Counted from the stretch's first letter, positions 1 through 8,974 are shown. The stretch: DNA of 64,000 nucleotides from Thermoproteus uzoniensis 768-20 (GCF_000193375.1 NC_015315.1:248001-312000); one strand, 5' to 3'. Numbers and translations: made by a program. The notes: generated from the letters alone by a model not told the origin.

Positions 1-2067
1 TTCGAGAGCGCTACCTACTACGTGCAAGTCTCGCCGCTCAGCTACGACGCGCTTGTGGTGCCCGTAGTGAGGGGCCTTCTGGCGCCCGGCCAGGTGGTCG
101 AGATACCAATATTTTTCATAAACCCCACCGTAGACGTCGTCAAGGCCTCTGCTAAGTTGGTCGGAGGGCCCTTCACGCAGTTCTCCAACGCCTCTTTGAC
201 CTGCTCCGCCTACGTGCCGCCGGAGTCGAATTCGACCTGCGTCATACCTGCCGTCGTCGAGAGGGGCCTCCAGCCTGGGAGCTACACCGCCGTCCTCAAC
301 GTGACGTATTTAGATACGGCCAACAACGCCACTGTCTCCTTCTCCAAGAACTTCACGGTTGCCGTAGCCCAGCCGGTCAGCTTCAACGTAGGCTTGATAC
401 CGCAGGGCTCCATCGTGCCGGGCCTCCCGACGACTCTGCTCGTCTCTATCTCCGCAGGCGGGCTGGCCCAGCCGACCAACGTGACCGTGACGCCGCTCAA
501 CACAAGCGATATCTCGTTCATCTCGCGCCCCATAAAGCTACCGTTGCTGACCTCGATACAGATACCAGTTGAGGCTATAATTAACAGATACGGCACCATA
601 ACGGCCTCCTTCGAGATCTGCTACTACACGAATATATGTGCCGTCGAGAACGCGAGTCTATACGTGCCGGCCCCCAACTTGGCCATAAACGTCGTCCAGA
701 ACCCGCCTTGGGCCTATCCGGGCTCCATAGTCCAACTCACCGTGACGCTGGCGACGAACCAGCCGGTAGGTCCCCTCACCGTATACATAAACTCCGACAA
801 GCTCGAAGTGTTGGAGGGCGGCGTCTACAATCTGCCGGGCATGGCGCCGGGGGCGCCCGTCACTCTGACCGCACTGGTGGAGGTGCCCAAGGACGCGGCC
901 CCGGGCCTATATCCTCTAACCGTCTCTGCAGGCGGCTACACCTACGAATACCACGTCGACGTGCGGCGGCCGAATTTCGGGGTGGTCGTCGCCGCGAATC
1001 CGCCGACTGCATATCCCGGCGCCGTGGTTGCCCTCAACATCGTCATCACAAGCGATGCGGAGATGCGCGGAGTCTCTGTAAACATCTCGACGCCCCTCGC
1101 GGTACTGGAGGGCGCGTCGTACTACCTCCCCGTCCTGCCGTCGGGCAACCCCGTGACCCTCACAAGCGTCTTGAAGGTGCCGGGGAACGCCGCGCCTGGC
1201 GACTACCCCGTATATGTGTCCGTCGACGGATCTGTCTACGTCTCGTACGTGCACGTCGAGCCGGCCGCTGTGATCATACAGGGCGTGGCCATGGAGCCTC
1301 CTGTCGTAGTCGCCGGCGGTCTGGTGCCCTATATCAAGGCCGTTGTGTCCGTCATCAACACCGGGCTCGTCCCGGCGCGCGGGGCCTCTATATCTATCTC
1401 GGGCGTCCCCGTCGTGGGGAACTCCACAGTGAATGTGGGCGTGTTGCCGCCTGGACAGCCAATACAGATACCTTTCCTGATAAACGCGAGCGCCTTGAGG
1501 CCCGGCCAGTGGACGGCGAATGTCTCTGTTAGCTGGATAGGCGGCGAGGTCTCTTCCGCCGCTCCGCTGACCGTATTGCCGAAGGCGGAACTTAAGGTGT
1601 ACTACAACGTATCCAACGCCCAGCCTGGGTCTACCGCCGTTGTGACCATAACAGTGGTCAACGAGGGCCCCGTACCGGCCAAGATGGTCACGTTACAGTG
1701 GACTCCCAACCAGGTCTTCCAGATACATACGCCGAGCTCAGCGACGCCCACCGCCAATCTCCTAGAGTCCAGCATGAGGCTCCTCGGCGATATATATCCG
1801 GGCCAAAGCGTCACCACGACGTACCTAATAGACGTGTCCAGCAACGTCCCCGACGGGGTCTACTACGCTACCCTTGTGCTCGAGTGGAACGAGACGGGGG
1901 CTCTGGCGCCCGTCGTGGAGACGATCCAGGTACCCATATCTGTTAGGTCTTCGGTAAATCTGCTGGAGGTGGGGCCGCTGGCCGCCGCCTTGCTTATAGT
2001 AATAGTGGGCGTGGCTGTATACCTCAGAAGGCGGAGGTCGGGGAGGTCGCCGCCACCGCCTACTTGA
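1..2067 (+). CDS. Large cell-surface protein with tandem Ig-like (NEW3/COG1361-type) domains, 5' end outside window
   Basis: The reading frame is open from base 1, so the true start and any signal peptide lie upstream; the first in-window start codon is a GTG at 22. The product is rich in Val, Pro, Asn, Ser and Thr, as extracellular beta-sandwich repeats are. Two neighbouring repeats of about 100 residues (roughly codons 225-320 and 325-420) share the pattern AYPG...VLEG..Y.LP...G.PVTLT...VP..AAPG.YP. The C-terminus has one hydrophobic helix (AAALLIVIVGVAVYL) followed by an Arg cluster, the usual anchor of an archaeal surface protein with a short cytoplasmic tail. The role is unknown; S-layer-associated or adhesive functions are possible. 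Membrane anchoring is well supported; specific function is not. Confidence 0.8.
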   Translation, partial: FESATYYVQVSPLSYDALVVPVVRGLLAPGQVVEIPIFFINPTVDVVKASAKLVGGPFTQFSNASLTCSAYVPPESNSTCVIPAVVERGLQPGSYTAVLNVTYLDTANNATVSFSKNFTVAVAQPVSFNVGLIPQGSIVPGLPTTLLVSISAGGLAQPTNVTVTPLNTSDISFISRPIKLPLLTSIQIPVEAIINRYGTITASFEICYYTNICAVENASLYVPAPNLAINVVQNPPWAYPGSIVQLTVTLATNQPVGPLTVYINSDKLEVLEGGVYNLPGMAPGAPVTLTALVEVPKDAAPGLYPLTVSAGGYTYEYHVDVRRPNFGVVVAANPPTAYPGAVVALNIVITSDAEMRGVSVNISTPLAVLEGASYYLPVLPSGNPVTLTSVLKVPGNAAPGDYPVYVSVDGSVYVSYVHVEPAAVIIQGVAMEPPVVVAGGLVPYIKAVVSVINTGLVPARGASISISGVPVVGNSTVNVGVLPPGQPIQIPFLINASALRPGQWTANVSVSWIGGEVSSAAPLTVLPKAELKVYYNVSNAQPGSTAVVTITVVNEGPVPAKMVTLQWTPNQVFQIHTPSSATPTANLLESSMRLLGDIYPGQSVTTTYLIDVSSNVPDGVYYATLVLEWNETGALAPVVETIQVPISVRSSVNLLEVGPLAAALLIVIVGVAVYLRRRRSGRSPPPPT

Positions 2068-2111
2068 CAACCGCCGGGCGACGCTTTTAAAAGAGGTGCG
2101 AGGACGAGCAA

Positions 2112-2540
2112 GTGTTTGTGTCCATCCAACGCGTGCTGGACAAGCTCCAGGCACTCGTAGGCTCTAGAGGCTATGTCTGCTCGCCGAATTCTCTAGATCT
2201 CGAGCTATCTAGCGGGCTGTTCCTCAGCGGATCTGTCGCCGTATTGGGGCTAGAGGGCGGATACAGATGCCTAGACATAGGCGGCCTGGCGGACGCCTTG
2301 AGAACCTTCGCGCATCCTCAGACTATCCAACAAAGCGTCTTCAAGACCCTGAAGCCTCCCTACGTGGAGCTCTACGAGGACGAGAGGAAATACGTGGTGA
2401 TGGGGATATACGACGAGAGAGTCTACATGGCCGAGTGGTCCGGCATCCGCCTCTGTTGTTCCTGGATTGTTGATATAGATGTGGATAGGTACAGGAGGTC
2501 GTACGAGGCGCTTGCCGACTTCCTGTCGAGGGAGGCATGA
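2112..2540 (+). CDS. Conserved hypothetical protein, 142 aa, in an operon with a wHTH regulator and DsrC
   Basis: I do not recognise the family. It is a soluble mixed alpha/beta protein with no signal peptide, no membrane segment and scattered cysteines (two adjacent, in RLCCSW). It starts with GTG; a TTTTAAAA box at about 2085-2092 lies 24 nt upstream, which fits a leaderless transcript. Its stop codon overlaps the ATG of the next gene by 4 nt (ATGA), and that gene in turn overlaps dsrC by 4 nt, so the three are almost certainly one translationally coupled unit. Context therefore suggests a role linked to regulation or delivery of sulfur to DsrC, but nothing in the protein itself shows this. 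Confidence 0.75.
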   Translation: MFVSIQRVLDKLQALVGSRGYVCSPNSLDLELSSGLFLSGSVAVLGLEGGYRCLDIGGLADALRTFAHPQTIQQSVFKTLKPPYVELYEDERKYVVMGIYDERVYMAEWSGIRLCCSWIVDIDVDRYRRSYEALADFLSREA

Positions 2541-3100
2541 GCGCCCTCCTGGAAAGGCTGAACGTGAAGCTGGACGAGAAGGAGCTGAGGATTTTGCTGG
2601 GCATAATCACGAGCGAGCCCACTACGGCGTATAAAGTCGCCGTAGACAACAGGATGCACTTCTCCTACGTCTACAAGAAACTGGAGAGCTTCGAGCGGGA
2701 GGAGCTGGTGGCGTATTTCTGCGAGCCGGGAAACGGCAGGAAACTGTACTACGTATTGCCCAAGGGCATTTTGGCCCTGATGGCATACGAGGCGTTGAGC
2801 CCGCGGATGGCGGCCGACAAGCTCCGCGACCGGTGGAATCTCAAGGACTTCTCCGACGAGGAGGTTCTGGAGCTCGCCGATATATTTCTGAAGAACTATA
2901 GGCCCGGCACGCCGGTCAACGACGCCGTCATGTCAGCCTATGTCCTATATACGAGGTACTTGGCTGGGGAGCTCAACGCAAGGAATAGGGCCGTCCTCAA
3001 CAAGTTCTTCAGGAGGGCCTTTGAGGCGTTGATAGGATTAATAGGGGAGGAGTGCCTACAGAAATGCGGACAGGACATAGCGGCGAGGGACTACATATGA
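2537..3100 (+). CDS. Winged-helix transcriptional regulator (PadR/MarR-like), 187 aa
   Basis: The N-terminal half (about residues 10-85) has the layout of a winged-helix domain: helices around LRILLGIITSEPTTAYKVA, a recognition helix near FSYVYKKLESF, and a basic wing (GNGRKLYYVLPKG). The C-terminal half is helical and could form a dimerisation or ligand domain; it contains a lone C-x3-C pair (ECLQKC). It overlaps the gene before by 4 nt, and its TGA overlaps the dsrC ATG by 4 nt. The obvious inference is a dedicated regulator of the sulfur genes, including its own operon. PadR-like and MarR-like folds cannot be separated by eye. Confidence 0.75.
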   Translation: MSALLERLNVKLDEKELRILLGIITSEPTTAYKVAVDNRMHFSYVYKKLESFEREELVAYFCEPGNGRKLYYVLPKGILALMAYEALSPRMAADKLRDRWNLKDFSDEEVLELADIFLKNYRPGTPVNDAVMSAYVLYTRYLAGELNARNRAVLNKFFRRAFEALIGLIGEECLQKCGQDIAARDYI

Positions 3101-3432
3101 CCGACGTGCGGTGCCCAGGGACGTATAGGGTCGCCGGCAAGGACGTGAAGTTGGACGAGGACTGCTATCTGGAGAACCCCTCCGACTGGGATAGGGAGGT
3201 GGCCAGATGGATCGCCGAGAATCTAGAGGGCATAAGCCTGACCGCTGAGCACTGGCGCGCGGTCGAATACGTCAGGTCCTACTGGGAGAAACACGGCGAG
3301 TGCCCGCCGGTGAGCAGACTGCTTAGAGATCTCGGGATGACCTTCGAGGACCTGTATAGGCTCTTCCCGTCGGGCCCCGCCGAGGGCTTGTGCAGAGTGG
3401 CGGGAGTCCCCAGACCCGGGGGTTGCTCCTAA
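3097..3432 (+). CDS. dsrC: DsrC/TusE-family sulfur carrier protein
   Basis: The 111-aa protein has the DsrC signature: VAGKDVKLDEDCYLENPSDW near the N-terminus, GISLTAEHWRAVEYVR in the middle, and a flexible C-terminal arm LFPSGPAEGLCRVAGVPRP then GGCS. The arm carries both conserved cysteines, Cys99 and the penultimate Cys110, ten residues apart as in true DsrC. TusE-type proteins that work only in tRNA thiolation keep just the last one. DsrC carries sulfur as a trisulfide or persulfide to or from dissimilatory sulfite reductase and heterodisulfide reductase-like partners. No dsrAB is in this window. I chose the ATG that overlaps the preceding stop (ATGA). An in-frame upstream start at 3052 would lie inside the preceding gene and is less likely. 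Confidence 0.9.
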   Translation: MTDVRCPGTYRVAGKDVKLDEDCYLENPSDWDREVARWIAENLEGISLTAEHWRAVEYVRSYWEKHGECPPVSRLLRDLGMTFEDLYRLFPSGPAEGLCRVAGVPRPGGCS

Positions 3433-3487
3433 CGTCTTCGCCGCCAACCGTAGGGATGACTTAAATAATGGCCCTCCCCGCCATGCC

Positions 3488-3928
3488 ATGAGCTCCGAGG
3501 AGCGGATATTCAAGGCCCTTGCCGATCCGCAGAAGCAAGAGGCGCTCGCAGTCCTCCTCGAGAACATAGACGCCGTGAAGGACCTTGTGGTCTTCTTATC
3601 CGAGTTGAGGAACTCCGGCGTGTTCGAGCTTCTAGCGGCCGGCATCGCAGCAGCTAAGGCCCTCTCGGCCGATTTAATAACCAGCAGAGATTTCGCCGAG
3701 AAGTTCGCGAAGTTCGCGGAGCTGGCGTCGGCGGCGTCTGCGGCGGCCTCGAATACCGAGGGCATCGCCTGTATTTCCAAAGCCGTGTCGGGCGCCAACG
3801 CGTCAAGGCCGGTAGGCATTTACGGCCTCCTCCAAGCCCTCCAAGACCCCGACGTGCAGAGAGGGCTCGGCTATATCGTATCCATAGTGAAGGTGCTGGG
3901 ATCTTGCTTAGCGTCGAGACAACAATAG
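3488..3928 (+). CDS. DUF1641 family protein (first of two)
   Basis: A 146-aa alanine- and leucine-rich helical protein ending in the motif typical of DUF1641: D.DVQRGLGYIVSIVKVLG. Proteins of this family commonly sit next to sulfide:quinone oxidoreductases, DsrE/TusA sulfur relay proteins or formate dehydrogenases, and their biochemical role is not established. The same ending recurs in the protein at 8967-9569, directly behind the SQR-type gene. A CTTAAATAA box around 3460 lies about 25 nt before the ATG, giving a separate leaderless promoter just after dsrC. It is probably a cytoplasmic adaptor or membrane-peripheral partner of the sulfur machinery; that role is inferred from context. Confidence 0.8.
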   Translation: MSSEERIFKALADPQKQEALAVLLENIDAVKDLVVFLSELRNSGVFELLAAGIAAAKALSADLITSRDFAEKFAKFAELASAASAAASNTEGIACISKAVSGANASRPVGIYGLLQALQDPDVQRGLGYIVSIVKVLGSCLASRQQ

Positions 3929-3955
3929 ATATAAGCAAGCCAGTTAGGCATTGTC

Positions 3956-4249
3956 GTGTCGGAGTTTAGAGTGCCCGGCGAGGGGGAGATCTTGTGCAAG
4001 GTGTTGGAGCTCCTCGGCGATAACAGAGTCAAGGTCATCTGCCAAGACGGCGAGACGCGGGTGACGAGGATACCCGGACGATATAGGAAAAGACTCTGGC
4101 TAAAACCGGGCGACTACGTCGTGGTCGCCGTTTGGGACTTCGACCCGAAGAAAGGCGATGTTGTACATAAGTACGACAAGAGGGATCTAGACGAGCTGAG
4201 GCGCAGCGGCTACGCCGAGGCTATAGACAATCTGGAAAAACTAGGCTAG
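3956..4249 (+). CDS. eif1A: Translation initiation factor aIF1A
   Basis: A 97-aa OB-fold protein clearly of the eIF1A/IF1 family: VPGEGEILCKVLELLGDNRV, then CQDGETRVTRIPGRYRKRLWL, then GDYVVVAVWDFDP and a charged tail. aIF1A binds the A site of the small ribosomal subunit and helps select the start codon with aIF1 and aIF2. It starts with GTG at 3956. A TATA-like AGATATAAG sits about 25 nt upstream, so the mRNA is probably leaderless. Its position inside a sulfur neighbourhood looks incidental. Confidence 0.95.
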   Translation: MSEFRVPGEGEILCKVLELLGDNRVKVICQDGETRVTRIPGRYRKRLWLKPGDYVVVAVWDFDPKKGDVVHKYDKRDLDELRRSGYAEAIDNLEKLG

Positions 4250-4336
4250 GCCGGCCGCGCGATTTCCGGGAGAGTAGGCTGGCGTGTGTCGAGACGCGCG
4301 GCCTTTGCGGATCCGCCTTGGTGGGTCGGACGTCGT

Positions 4337-5689
4337 TCAGCTATATACATATGGTACGCCTAGCATCTCTGCGACATCCTTGTCCAGGGCGGCTACGTCT
4401 TCCGGACCTACGTCGGCCACGTCGTATTTGCCCAAGGCCGACACCAACATCTGGACCTCGACCTTGAGGGACTCCAGGTAGTTCTCAACGCCCTTCTCGC
4501 CGCGGGCTAGCGCGGCTATAAGGAAGGGCCTCGCCATATATGTGCCGGAGGCCCCCAACGCGAGGCTCTTCACCACGTGGCCTCCGTCGTAGAGCCTGCC
4601 GGCTATCAACAACGATATCTTGTGGCCCTCCTCCCGCGCCTTTCTGATGGCCTTAAGCCCCACCAGGGTCGGATAGCCGAGGTCCTTCATAGCCGCTGTG
4701 GGGGCCATGCCCGTCCCGCCTTCCTTGCCGTCTATCACGACGGCGTCGGCTCCCTCCTCCGCGGCTATTCTGATCACGTCGAGCGCGTCCCTGAATGGCC
4801 CCAGCTTTATCCATATCCTCGCTCTAGGATAGGCGGTTTTCATAAACCGTATAGTGCCAGCTAGGATCTCGGCGGTGAAGGTGCCGGGAACGGAGTACCT
4901 AGTTATATATTTCTTCCTCAGCTCGGCCTCGTCGAATTTATATTTGGCTCTGAGCCTCTCCGCCTGGCTTCTCGGTATTTTTATAACGCCGCCCAGCCCC
5001 GGCTTGGCCCCCTGGCCTATCTTTATCTCGAAGCCTATCTTCCCCTCCTCCAGATACGGCTCGACGTCCTTATCGCTGTAGACCTTGTTCCACAGCTCGT
5101 CGTATGCGTCCTCCACGCTCTGTTGGACGATCACGCCGCCAGCCTTATCTACGTTAGTCAAGTAGGTGAGCAACCTCTCCTTGAACGACGGATGTCCCTT
5201 CGTGAGCCTTTCCGAGTATCCTCTAACCGTAGCCACGTTTTCGCCTATCCCGTAAACGACGCCGAACTTGGCGGCGGCTCGAGCTATCTCGAGAGCAGTC
5301 TTGCTGGCGATGTGGGTGGACCCCATGGAGCCCACGACCACCGGCAACGAAGAGCGGAAGCCTCCCAAGTCGGCGTCTGTTTTGACGTCCATGAAGCTCG
5401 GTTCCCTTAGAAGCTCGGCCACCTTCTCGAGTCGCTTAGGCGTGAAGGCCGGCGGCATCAACACGACAGAGTCGAGCGTCTTGAAACGGGGACAGCCCTT
5501 ATCGTAGATGCCGGAGCCTAAGACGGCCGAGCCGTATGACGCTATCAAGCCGAAGGGATATACGGCATCTTTGCCCTTTAACGCCCTGAAGGAGATCTCA
5601 CCTATAGGATACCCCTCGAGGAAGTCCCTATATCCCCTAAGCAGAAACGTCAAGCCCTTCAACATGACTACTAATCTAGCCGGCAACAC
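4337..5689 (-). CDS. FMN-binding glutamate synthase central/FMN domain protein (archaeal GltB-like)
   Basis: The 450-aa protein corresponds to the FMN domain of the glutamate synthase large subunit without the amidotransferase or glutamine-binding parts. The hallmark IGFEIKIGQGAKPGLGG is followed by a TIM-barrel half with IKLGPFRDALDVIRIA, ADAVVIDGKEGGTG and SLLIAGRLYDGGHVVK. Archaeal glutamate synthases are often split into separate genes of this kind. Alternatively such proteins act as stand-alone FMN oxidoreductases, so the full glutamate synthase reaction is not proven here. The start is GTG at 5689, with TTTATTTAA centred 26 nt upstream; an ATG 24 nt further in (5665) is the alternative. 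The 300 bases to the next gene (5690-5989) hold only the two promoters. Confidence 0.85.
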   Translation of the reverse strand: MLPARLVVMLKGLTFLLRGYRDFLEGYPIGEISFRALKGKDAVYPFGLIASYGSAVLGSGIYDKGCPRFKTLDSVVLMPPAFTPKRLEKVAELLREPSFMDVKTDADLGGFRSSLPVVVGSMGSTHIASKTALEIARAAAKFGVVYGIGENVATVRGYSERLTKGHPSFKERLLTYLTNVDKAGGVIVQQSVEDAYDELWNKVYSDKDVEPYLEEGKIGFEIKIGQGAKPGLGGVIKIPRSQAERLRAKYKFDEAELRKKYITRYSVPGTFTAEILAGTIRFMKTAYPRARIWIKLGPFRDALDVIRIAAEEGADAVVIDGKEGGTGMAPTAAMKDLGYPTLVGLKAIRKAREEGHKISLLIAGRLYDGGHVVKSLALGASGTYMARPFLIAALARGEKGVENYLESLKVEVQMLVSALGKYDVADVGPEDVAALDKDVAEMLGVPYVYS

Positions 5690-5989
5690 CAGTCGACGTA
5701 TTTAACGATATTAAATAAACCATCGGAAAAATATATGGCCTACATCGGCTTCTAACCGAATACACAAGGTTCTCTATCCCGTGATTTAAGGAAATTTATA
5801 CGTCTCATTCCGTTTATCGACAGTCCATAGTGAAACTGAAGTCGATAATAATATATACCGAACATATGCGGATAAATTGGTCATATGTATCGCGCGCTCC
5901 GGAGCAATCCAGATAAGAGCTTCACTATTATCGGCGAATTCATGTATATTTTCTCGTAATGTTTTAAATGAGGCGTCGTAACGTCGGCT

Positions 5990-7036
5990 ATGCCCTACCT
6001 TCACCCGGCTGTCCTTGAGTTCGAGAAGATGGTGGCTGATAAGGAACAGTATAGGAAACAGCTGGAGGAGTGGGTAAAATACTCGTGGCGATGGGCCGTC
6101 ACCGACAAGTACAAGCTCGTGTTTAAGGTCCAGGCCTCTGCCTTGAGGGCGATAAGGGAATTCCTCGACTCTAAGGGCTTCGTCGAGGTCCTTTCGCCGA
6201 TTGTGGGCCCGGTGACTGACCCGGGTATAAGAGGGGCCAAACAAGCCACGATAGACTTCTACGGAGCTGAGTATAAGGTCATGTCGTCCGCTATACTCTA
6301 CAAGCAGTACATGGCGGCGTCTCTTGGCAAGATATATTTCGTCAGCCCCAACATAAGGCTGGAGCCCAACGACAGCATATACACGGGGAGGCACTTGGTC
6401 GAGTTCTACCAAGTCGATATAGAGATGTACAAGGCATCGTACATGGACGCCATGGATGTAGCCGAGGAGCTGGTCACCTATGTCGTTAAGTACATAAAGG
6501 ACGTTCACGGAAAGGAGCTGGAGGCGTTGGGGAGACAGCTCCGCGAATTCCAGAGGCCGTTCAAGCGGTATCAACATAGGGAGGCCGTGGAGTTCGTGAA
6601 CAAGCTCGGCTGTAGGAACCCGCCCAAGGAGGAGCTCATGTGGGAATGCGAGAAGGTCATGTCGGCCCACCACGATTCGCCGTTCTTCGTCTACGATTAC
6701 CCGAGAGGCGCCAGAGGCTTCTACGACAGAGAGGACCCCGAGAGGCGCGGAATACTGAGAGACTTCGACATGCTGTACCCCGAGGGGTTCGGGGAGGCCA
6801 TAAGCGGCGCGGAGCGCGAATACGAGCCCGAGAGGCTCGTCGCGAGGATTAGGGAATCAGGCGAGGACCCCGCCAAGTACCAGTGGTTCCTGCAGATGGC
6901 CAAGGAGCTCTATCCTCTGCAGACAGCAGGATTCGGGATCGGCGTAGAGAGGCTGACGAGGTATCTCTGCGGGCTGAGAGCCGTCTGGGAAGCCCGTCCA
7001 TATCCGAAAGTGGCAGGTATAGTGGGCGGTCCGTAA
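5990..7036 (+). CDS. Archaeal asparagine synthetase related to AsnRS (AS-AR), class II aaRS core without anticodon-binding domain
   Basis: A 348-aa class II aminoacyl-tRNA synthetase catalytic core. Motif 2 is near IRLEPNDSIYTGRHLVEFYQ and motif 3 near GFGIGVERLTRYLCGL. The whole N-terminal OB-fold anticodon-binding domain of AspRS/AsnRS is missing, so it should not charge tRNA. Archaeal paralogues of this form were shown in Pyrococcus to make asparagine from aspartate, ATP and ammonia, and genomes often label them asparagine synthetase A. That function is transferred by similarity. TTTTAAAT at about 5960-5967 sits 26 nt before the ATG. The 3' side converges on the DsrE gene through an A/T-rich spacer that may hold both terminators. 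Confidence 0.85.
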   Translation: MPYLHPAVLEFEKMVADKEQYRKQLEEWVKYSWRWAVTDKYKLVFKVQASALRAIREFLDSKGFVEVLSPIVGPVTDPGIRGAKQATIDFYGAEYKVMSSAILYKQYMAASLGKIYFVSPNIRLEPNDSIYTGRHLVEFYQVDIEMYKASYMDAMDVAEELVTYVVKYIKDVHGKELEALGRQLREFQRPFKRYQHREAVEFVNKLGCRNPPKEELMWECEKVMSAHHDSPFFVYDYPRGARGFYDREDPERRGILRDFDMLYPEGFGEAISGAEREYEPERLVARIRESGEDPAKYQWFLQMAKELYPLQTAGFGIGVERLTRYLCGLRAVWEARPYPKVAGIVGGP

Positions 7037-7062
7037 TTTAAAAAGAAAAAATTGTAAATTAA

Positions 7063-7470
7063 TTATATAAACAGTACTTGGCCTCCTTTGGCTCTTTCGA
7101 GGAACGTGGTGACGCCCACGACGTCGTCTACCAAGGTCGGGTCGAAGTGCTCCTTCTTAAGGCCGGCGGCTTCGGCCATCATGGAGCACACGTAGACCTT
7201 AGCCCCCATCTGCTTCGCCTGCTTGAGCATGTCTTTCCAAGTCGGCGCCTTTATCCTCGCCATGCCTTCCTTGAGCCTCGGCACCATGGCCTCGAACTCC
7301 TTAGGCCATATCTCGGGCGCCGGCTCCTTCAGCAACTTGAACATGGCCCAGCCCGTGAAGAACACATGTACCTCGTATCCCAGAGCCGCCGCGGCTTGCG
7401 ATATGACGCCGACGGGTATCAGCTTGTCGTCGGTCCCCGAGAACACAATCATCGATATCTTCTCCGGCAT
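7063..7470 (-). CDS. DsrE-family sulfur relay protein
   Basis: A 135-aa DsrE/F-like protein: MPEKISMIVFSGTDDKLIPV, then a helix-rich middle (FFTGWAMFKLL), and KVYVCSMMAEAAGLKK with the cysteine where DsrE-like proteins carry persulfide. In the related DsrE3A and TusA systems of Sulfolobales these proteins pass sulfane sulfur to TusA and to Hdr-like complexes. It is transcribed divergently from tusA with an 83-nt AT-rich intergenic region between them. The arrangement dsrE, tusA, SQR-type flavoprotein, DUF1641 makes a role in handling sulfur released by sulfide oxidation likely. Assignment to a DsrE subgroup is not possible by eye. Confidence 0.85.
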   Translation of the reverse strand: MPEKISMIVFSGTDDKLIPVGVISQAAAALGYEVHVFFTGWAMFKLLKEPAPEIWPKEFEAMVPRLKEGMARIKAPTWKDMLKQAKQMGAKVYVCSMMAEAAGLKKEHFDPTLVDDVVGVTTFLERAKGGQVLFI

Positions 7471-7553
7471 GGTTGCCGTCTTCCTAACTCTATATATGTG
7501 CTATTACATGTTTTCATGTAATAAGTCATATAAAAAGTGATGTCAAGGGCGGC

Positions 7554-7793
7554 ATGGCCGAGAACAGAATAAGGGTAGACGCGAGGGGAATAGCTTGTCC
7601 GGGGCCCATCACCGAACTCGTCAAGGCGTATAGGAACGCCAAGAACGGCGATATCATAGAGGTTATGGCCACGGACCCCGGCTTCAAGCCCGACGTAGAG
7701 GCTTGGATTAAACGGACCGGCAACCAGCTCTTGGAGTTCAGAGAGGAGGGAGGGACCTACGTCGCCGTGATTAAGGTCACGGCGAAGAAATGA
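7554..7793 (+). CDS. tusA: TusA/SirA-family sulfur carrier
   Basis: A 79-aa protein with the defining CPGP motif: VDARGIACPGPITELVKA, with Cys15 as the persulfide carrier, and the family's second segment ATDPGFKPDVEAWIKRTGN. TusA moves sulfane sulfur between donors such as DsrE or rhodanese and acceptors such as DsrC or biosynthetic sulfotransferases. Its TGA overlaps the start of the SQR-type gene by 4 nt, so the two are translationally coupled. That coupling, with DsrE upstream and DsrC 4 kb away, ties it to energy or redox sulfur metabolism more than to tRNA thiolation, although both are possible. Confidence 0.92.
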   Translation: MAENRIRVDARGIACPGPITELVKAYRNAKNGDIIEVMATDPGFKPDVEAWIKRTGNQLLEFREEGGTYVAVIKVTAKK

Positions 7794-8974
7794 AAAGACG
7801 CGTCGTAATTATAGGCGGAGGATCCGGCGGCGCGATACTGGCCAACAACCTCCCGCTGGAGGATTTCGAGGTGACTGTAGTCGACAGAAGTCCCTACCAC
7901 TACTATTGGCCCTGGCTGTTATACGTGGCGTTTAGGGGATCCAGAAGGCCTATGAAGCGGGAGATAAGGTCGCTCCTCAAGCCGGGCGTCAACTTCATCC
8001 AGTCGGGCGCTCAGTCCGTCGACCTCAACAACAGGAAGGTCGTCCTCGAGAATGGGAAGACCCTGGATTACGACTATCTGGTCGTGGCCACGGGCTCGCG
8101 GCCTACGTACGGGCTGATAGGCGGCCACGAGAAGGCCGTGGAGAAGTACGGCGACTACCACTCGACTATAGAAAACGCTGAGAGGGTCTGGAAGACCGTC
8201 AACTCGCTCAAACAGGGCACGTTCGCAATAGTTGTCGGCGGGGATCCCTATAGGTGCCCGCCGTCGCCGCTCGAGGGGGTCTTCCTCGCCGAGGAGTTCT
8301 TCAGATCGCGGGGCCTCAGAGATAGGGTCAAGGTGGTGTTCGCAGTGCCCTACCCGCGCCCGTACCCCGCGGAGCCTATGAACGAGGTGGTGGAGCCCCT
8401 CCTGAAGGAGCGCGGCGTGGAGTACATCACGTTCTTCACGCTCGACAGGATAGAGGAGGATAGGAAGGTCGCGGTGTCGATGGAGGGAGAGGAGCTCAAA
8501 TACGACGCACTGGTCGTGGTGCCTCCCCACGTGGGGACCGACATGAAGATCTCGCCCGAGGACGTCCTCACCACCGACAGATTCATACAAGCCGACAAGT
8601 TCACCAATAACATAAAGGGCTTCGACGACGCCTTCGTCATAGGCGATGCGTCGGCAGTGCCGGTCGCCAAGACGGGGGTCACCGCGCACTTGCAGGCTGG
8701 CGTGGTGGCCAGGAGGCTCCAGGGCGAGGACGCCCGCAACAACGGGCGCACGAACTGCCCGTTCGATCTAGGCTACGGCTTGGGGACCTTCGTCATCAGC
8801 GACTACAACAACCCCGTCGTGAAGCTGCCGCCGTCGCGTTTCTCGCACCTGGCCAAGATCGCGTTCGCGGCGGCCTATTGGGATATGGTGAGGTACCCGG
8901 AGCTCTGGAACCCCATATTCGAGGCCTACTTCGAGGCGACGGAGCCAGCGAAGCTCTCGAAGATCTATGTCTGA
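7790..8974 (+). CDS. sqr: Sulfide:quinone oxidoreductase-type FAD flavoprotein
   Basis: A 394-aa flavoprotein disulfide reductase-fold protein. The FAD-binding GGGSGG is at residues 9-14, DYDYLVVATGS ends the first domain, and FDDAFVIGDASAVPVAKTG is the second FAD contact. Two cysteines sit where SQRs have their redox pair: Cys156 in RCPPSPLEG and Cys323 in TNCPFDLG. The tail is rich in aromatic and hydrophobic residues, consistent with membrane attachment. SQR oxidises sulfide to polysulfide at the membrane and reduces quinone. Related type III flavoproteins and flavocytochrome c flavin subunits are alternatives; coupling to tusA and DUF1641 supports a sulfide role. It overlaps tusA by 4 nt and the DUF1641 gene by 8 nt. 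Confidence 0.85.
   Translation: MKRRVVIIGGGSGGAILANNLPLEDFEVTVVDRSPYHYYWPWLLYVAFRGSRRPMKREIRSLLKPGVNFIQSGAQSVDLNNRKVVLENGKTLDYDYLVVATGSRPTYGLIGGHEKAVEKYGDYHSTIENAERVWKTVNSLKQGTFAIVVGGDPYRCPPSPLEGVFLAEEFFRSRGLRDRVKVVFAVPYPRPYPAEPMNEVVEPLLKERGVEYITFFTLDRIEEDRKVAVSMEGEELKYDALVVVPPHVGTDMKISPEDVLTTDRFIQADKFTNNIKGFDDAFVIGDASAVPVAKTGVTAHLQAGVVARRLQGEDARNNGRTNCPFDLGYGLGTFVISDYNNPVVKLPPSRFSHLAKIAFAAAYWDMVRYPELWNPIFEAYFEATEPAKLSKIYV

Noticed and set aside
636-1532. Second plus frame of 298 codons inside the first surface protein gene
   Set aside because: Arg/Gly-rich frame-shifted reading of a repeat-rich GC-rich gene; no start signal or homology.
5786-6673. Long minus-strand frame of 295 codons opposite the AsnRS-like gene
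   Set aside because: It is antisense to a convincing conserved gene, lacks any recognisable domain and has a composition typical of the reverse of GC-rich codons.
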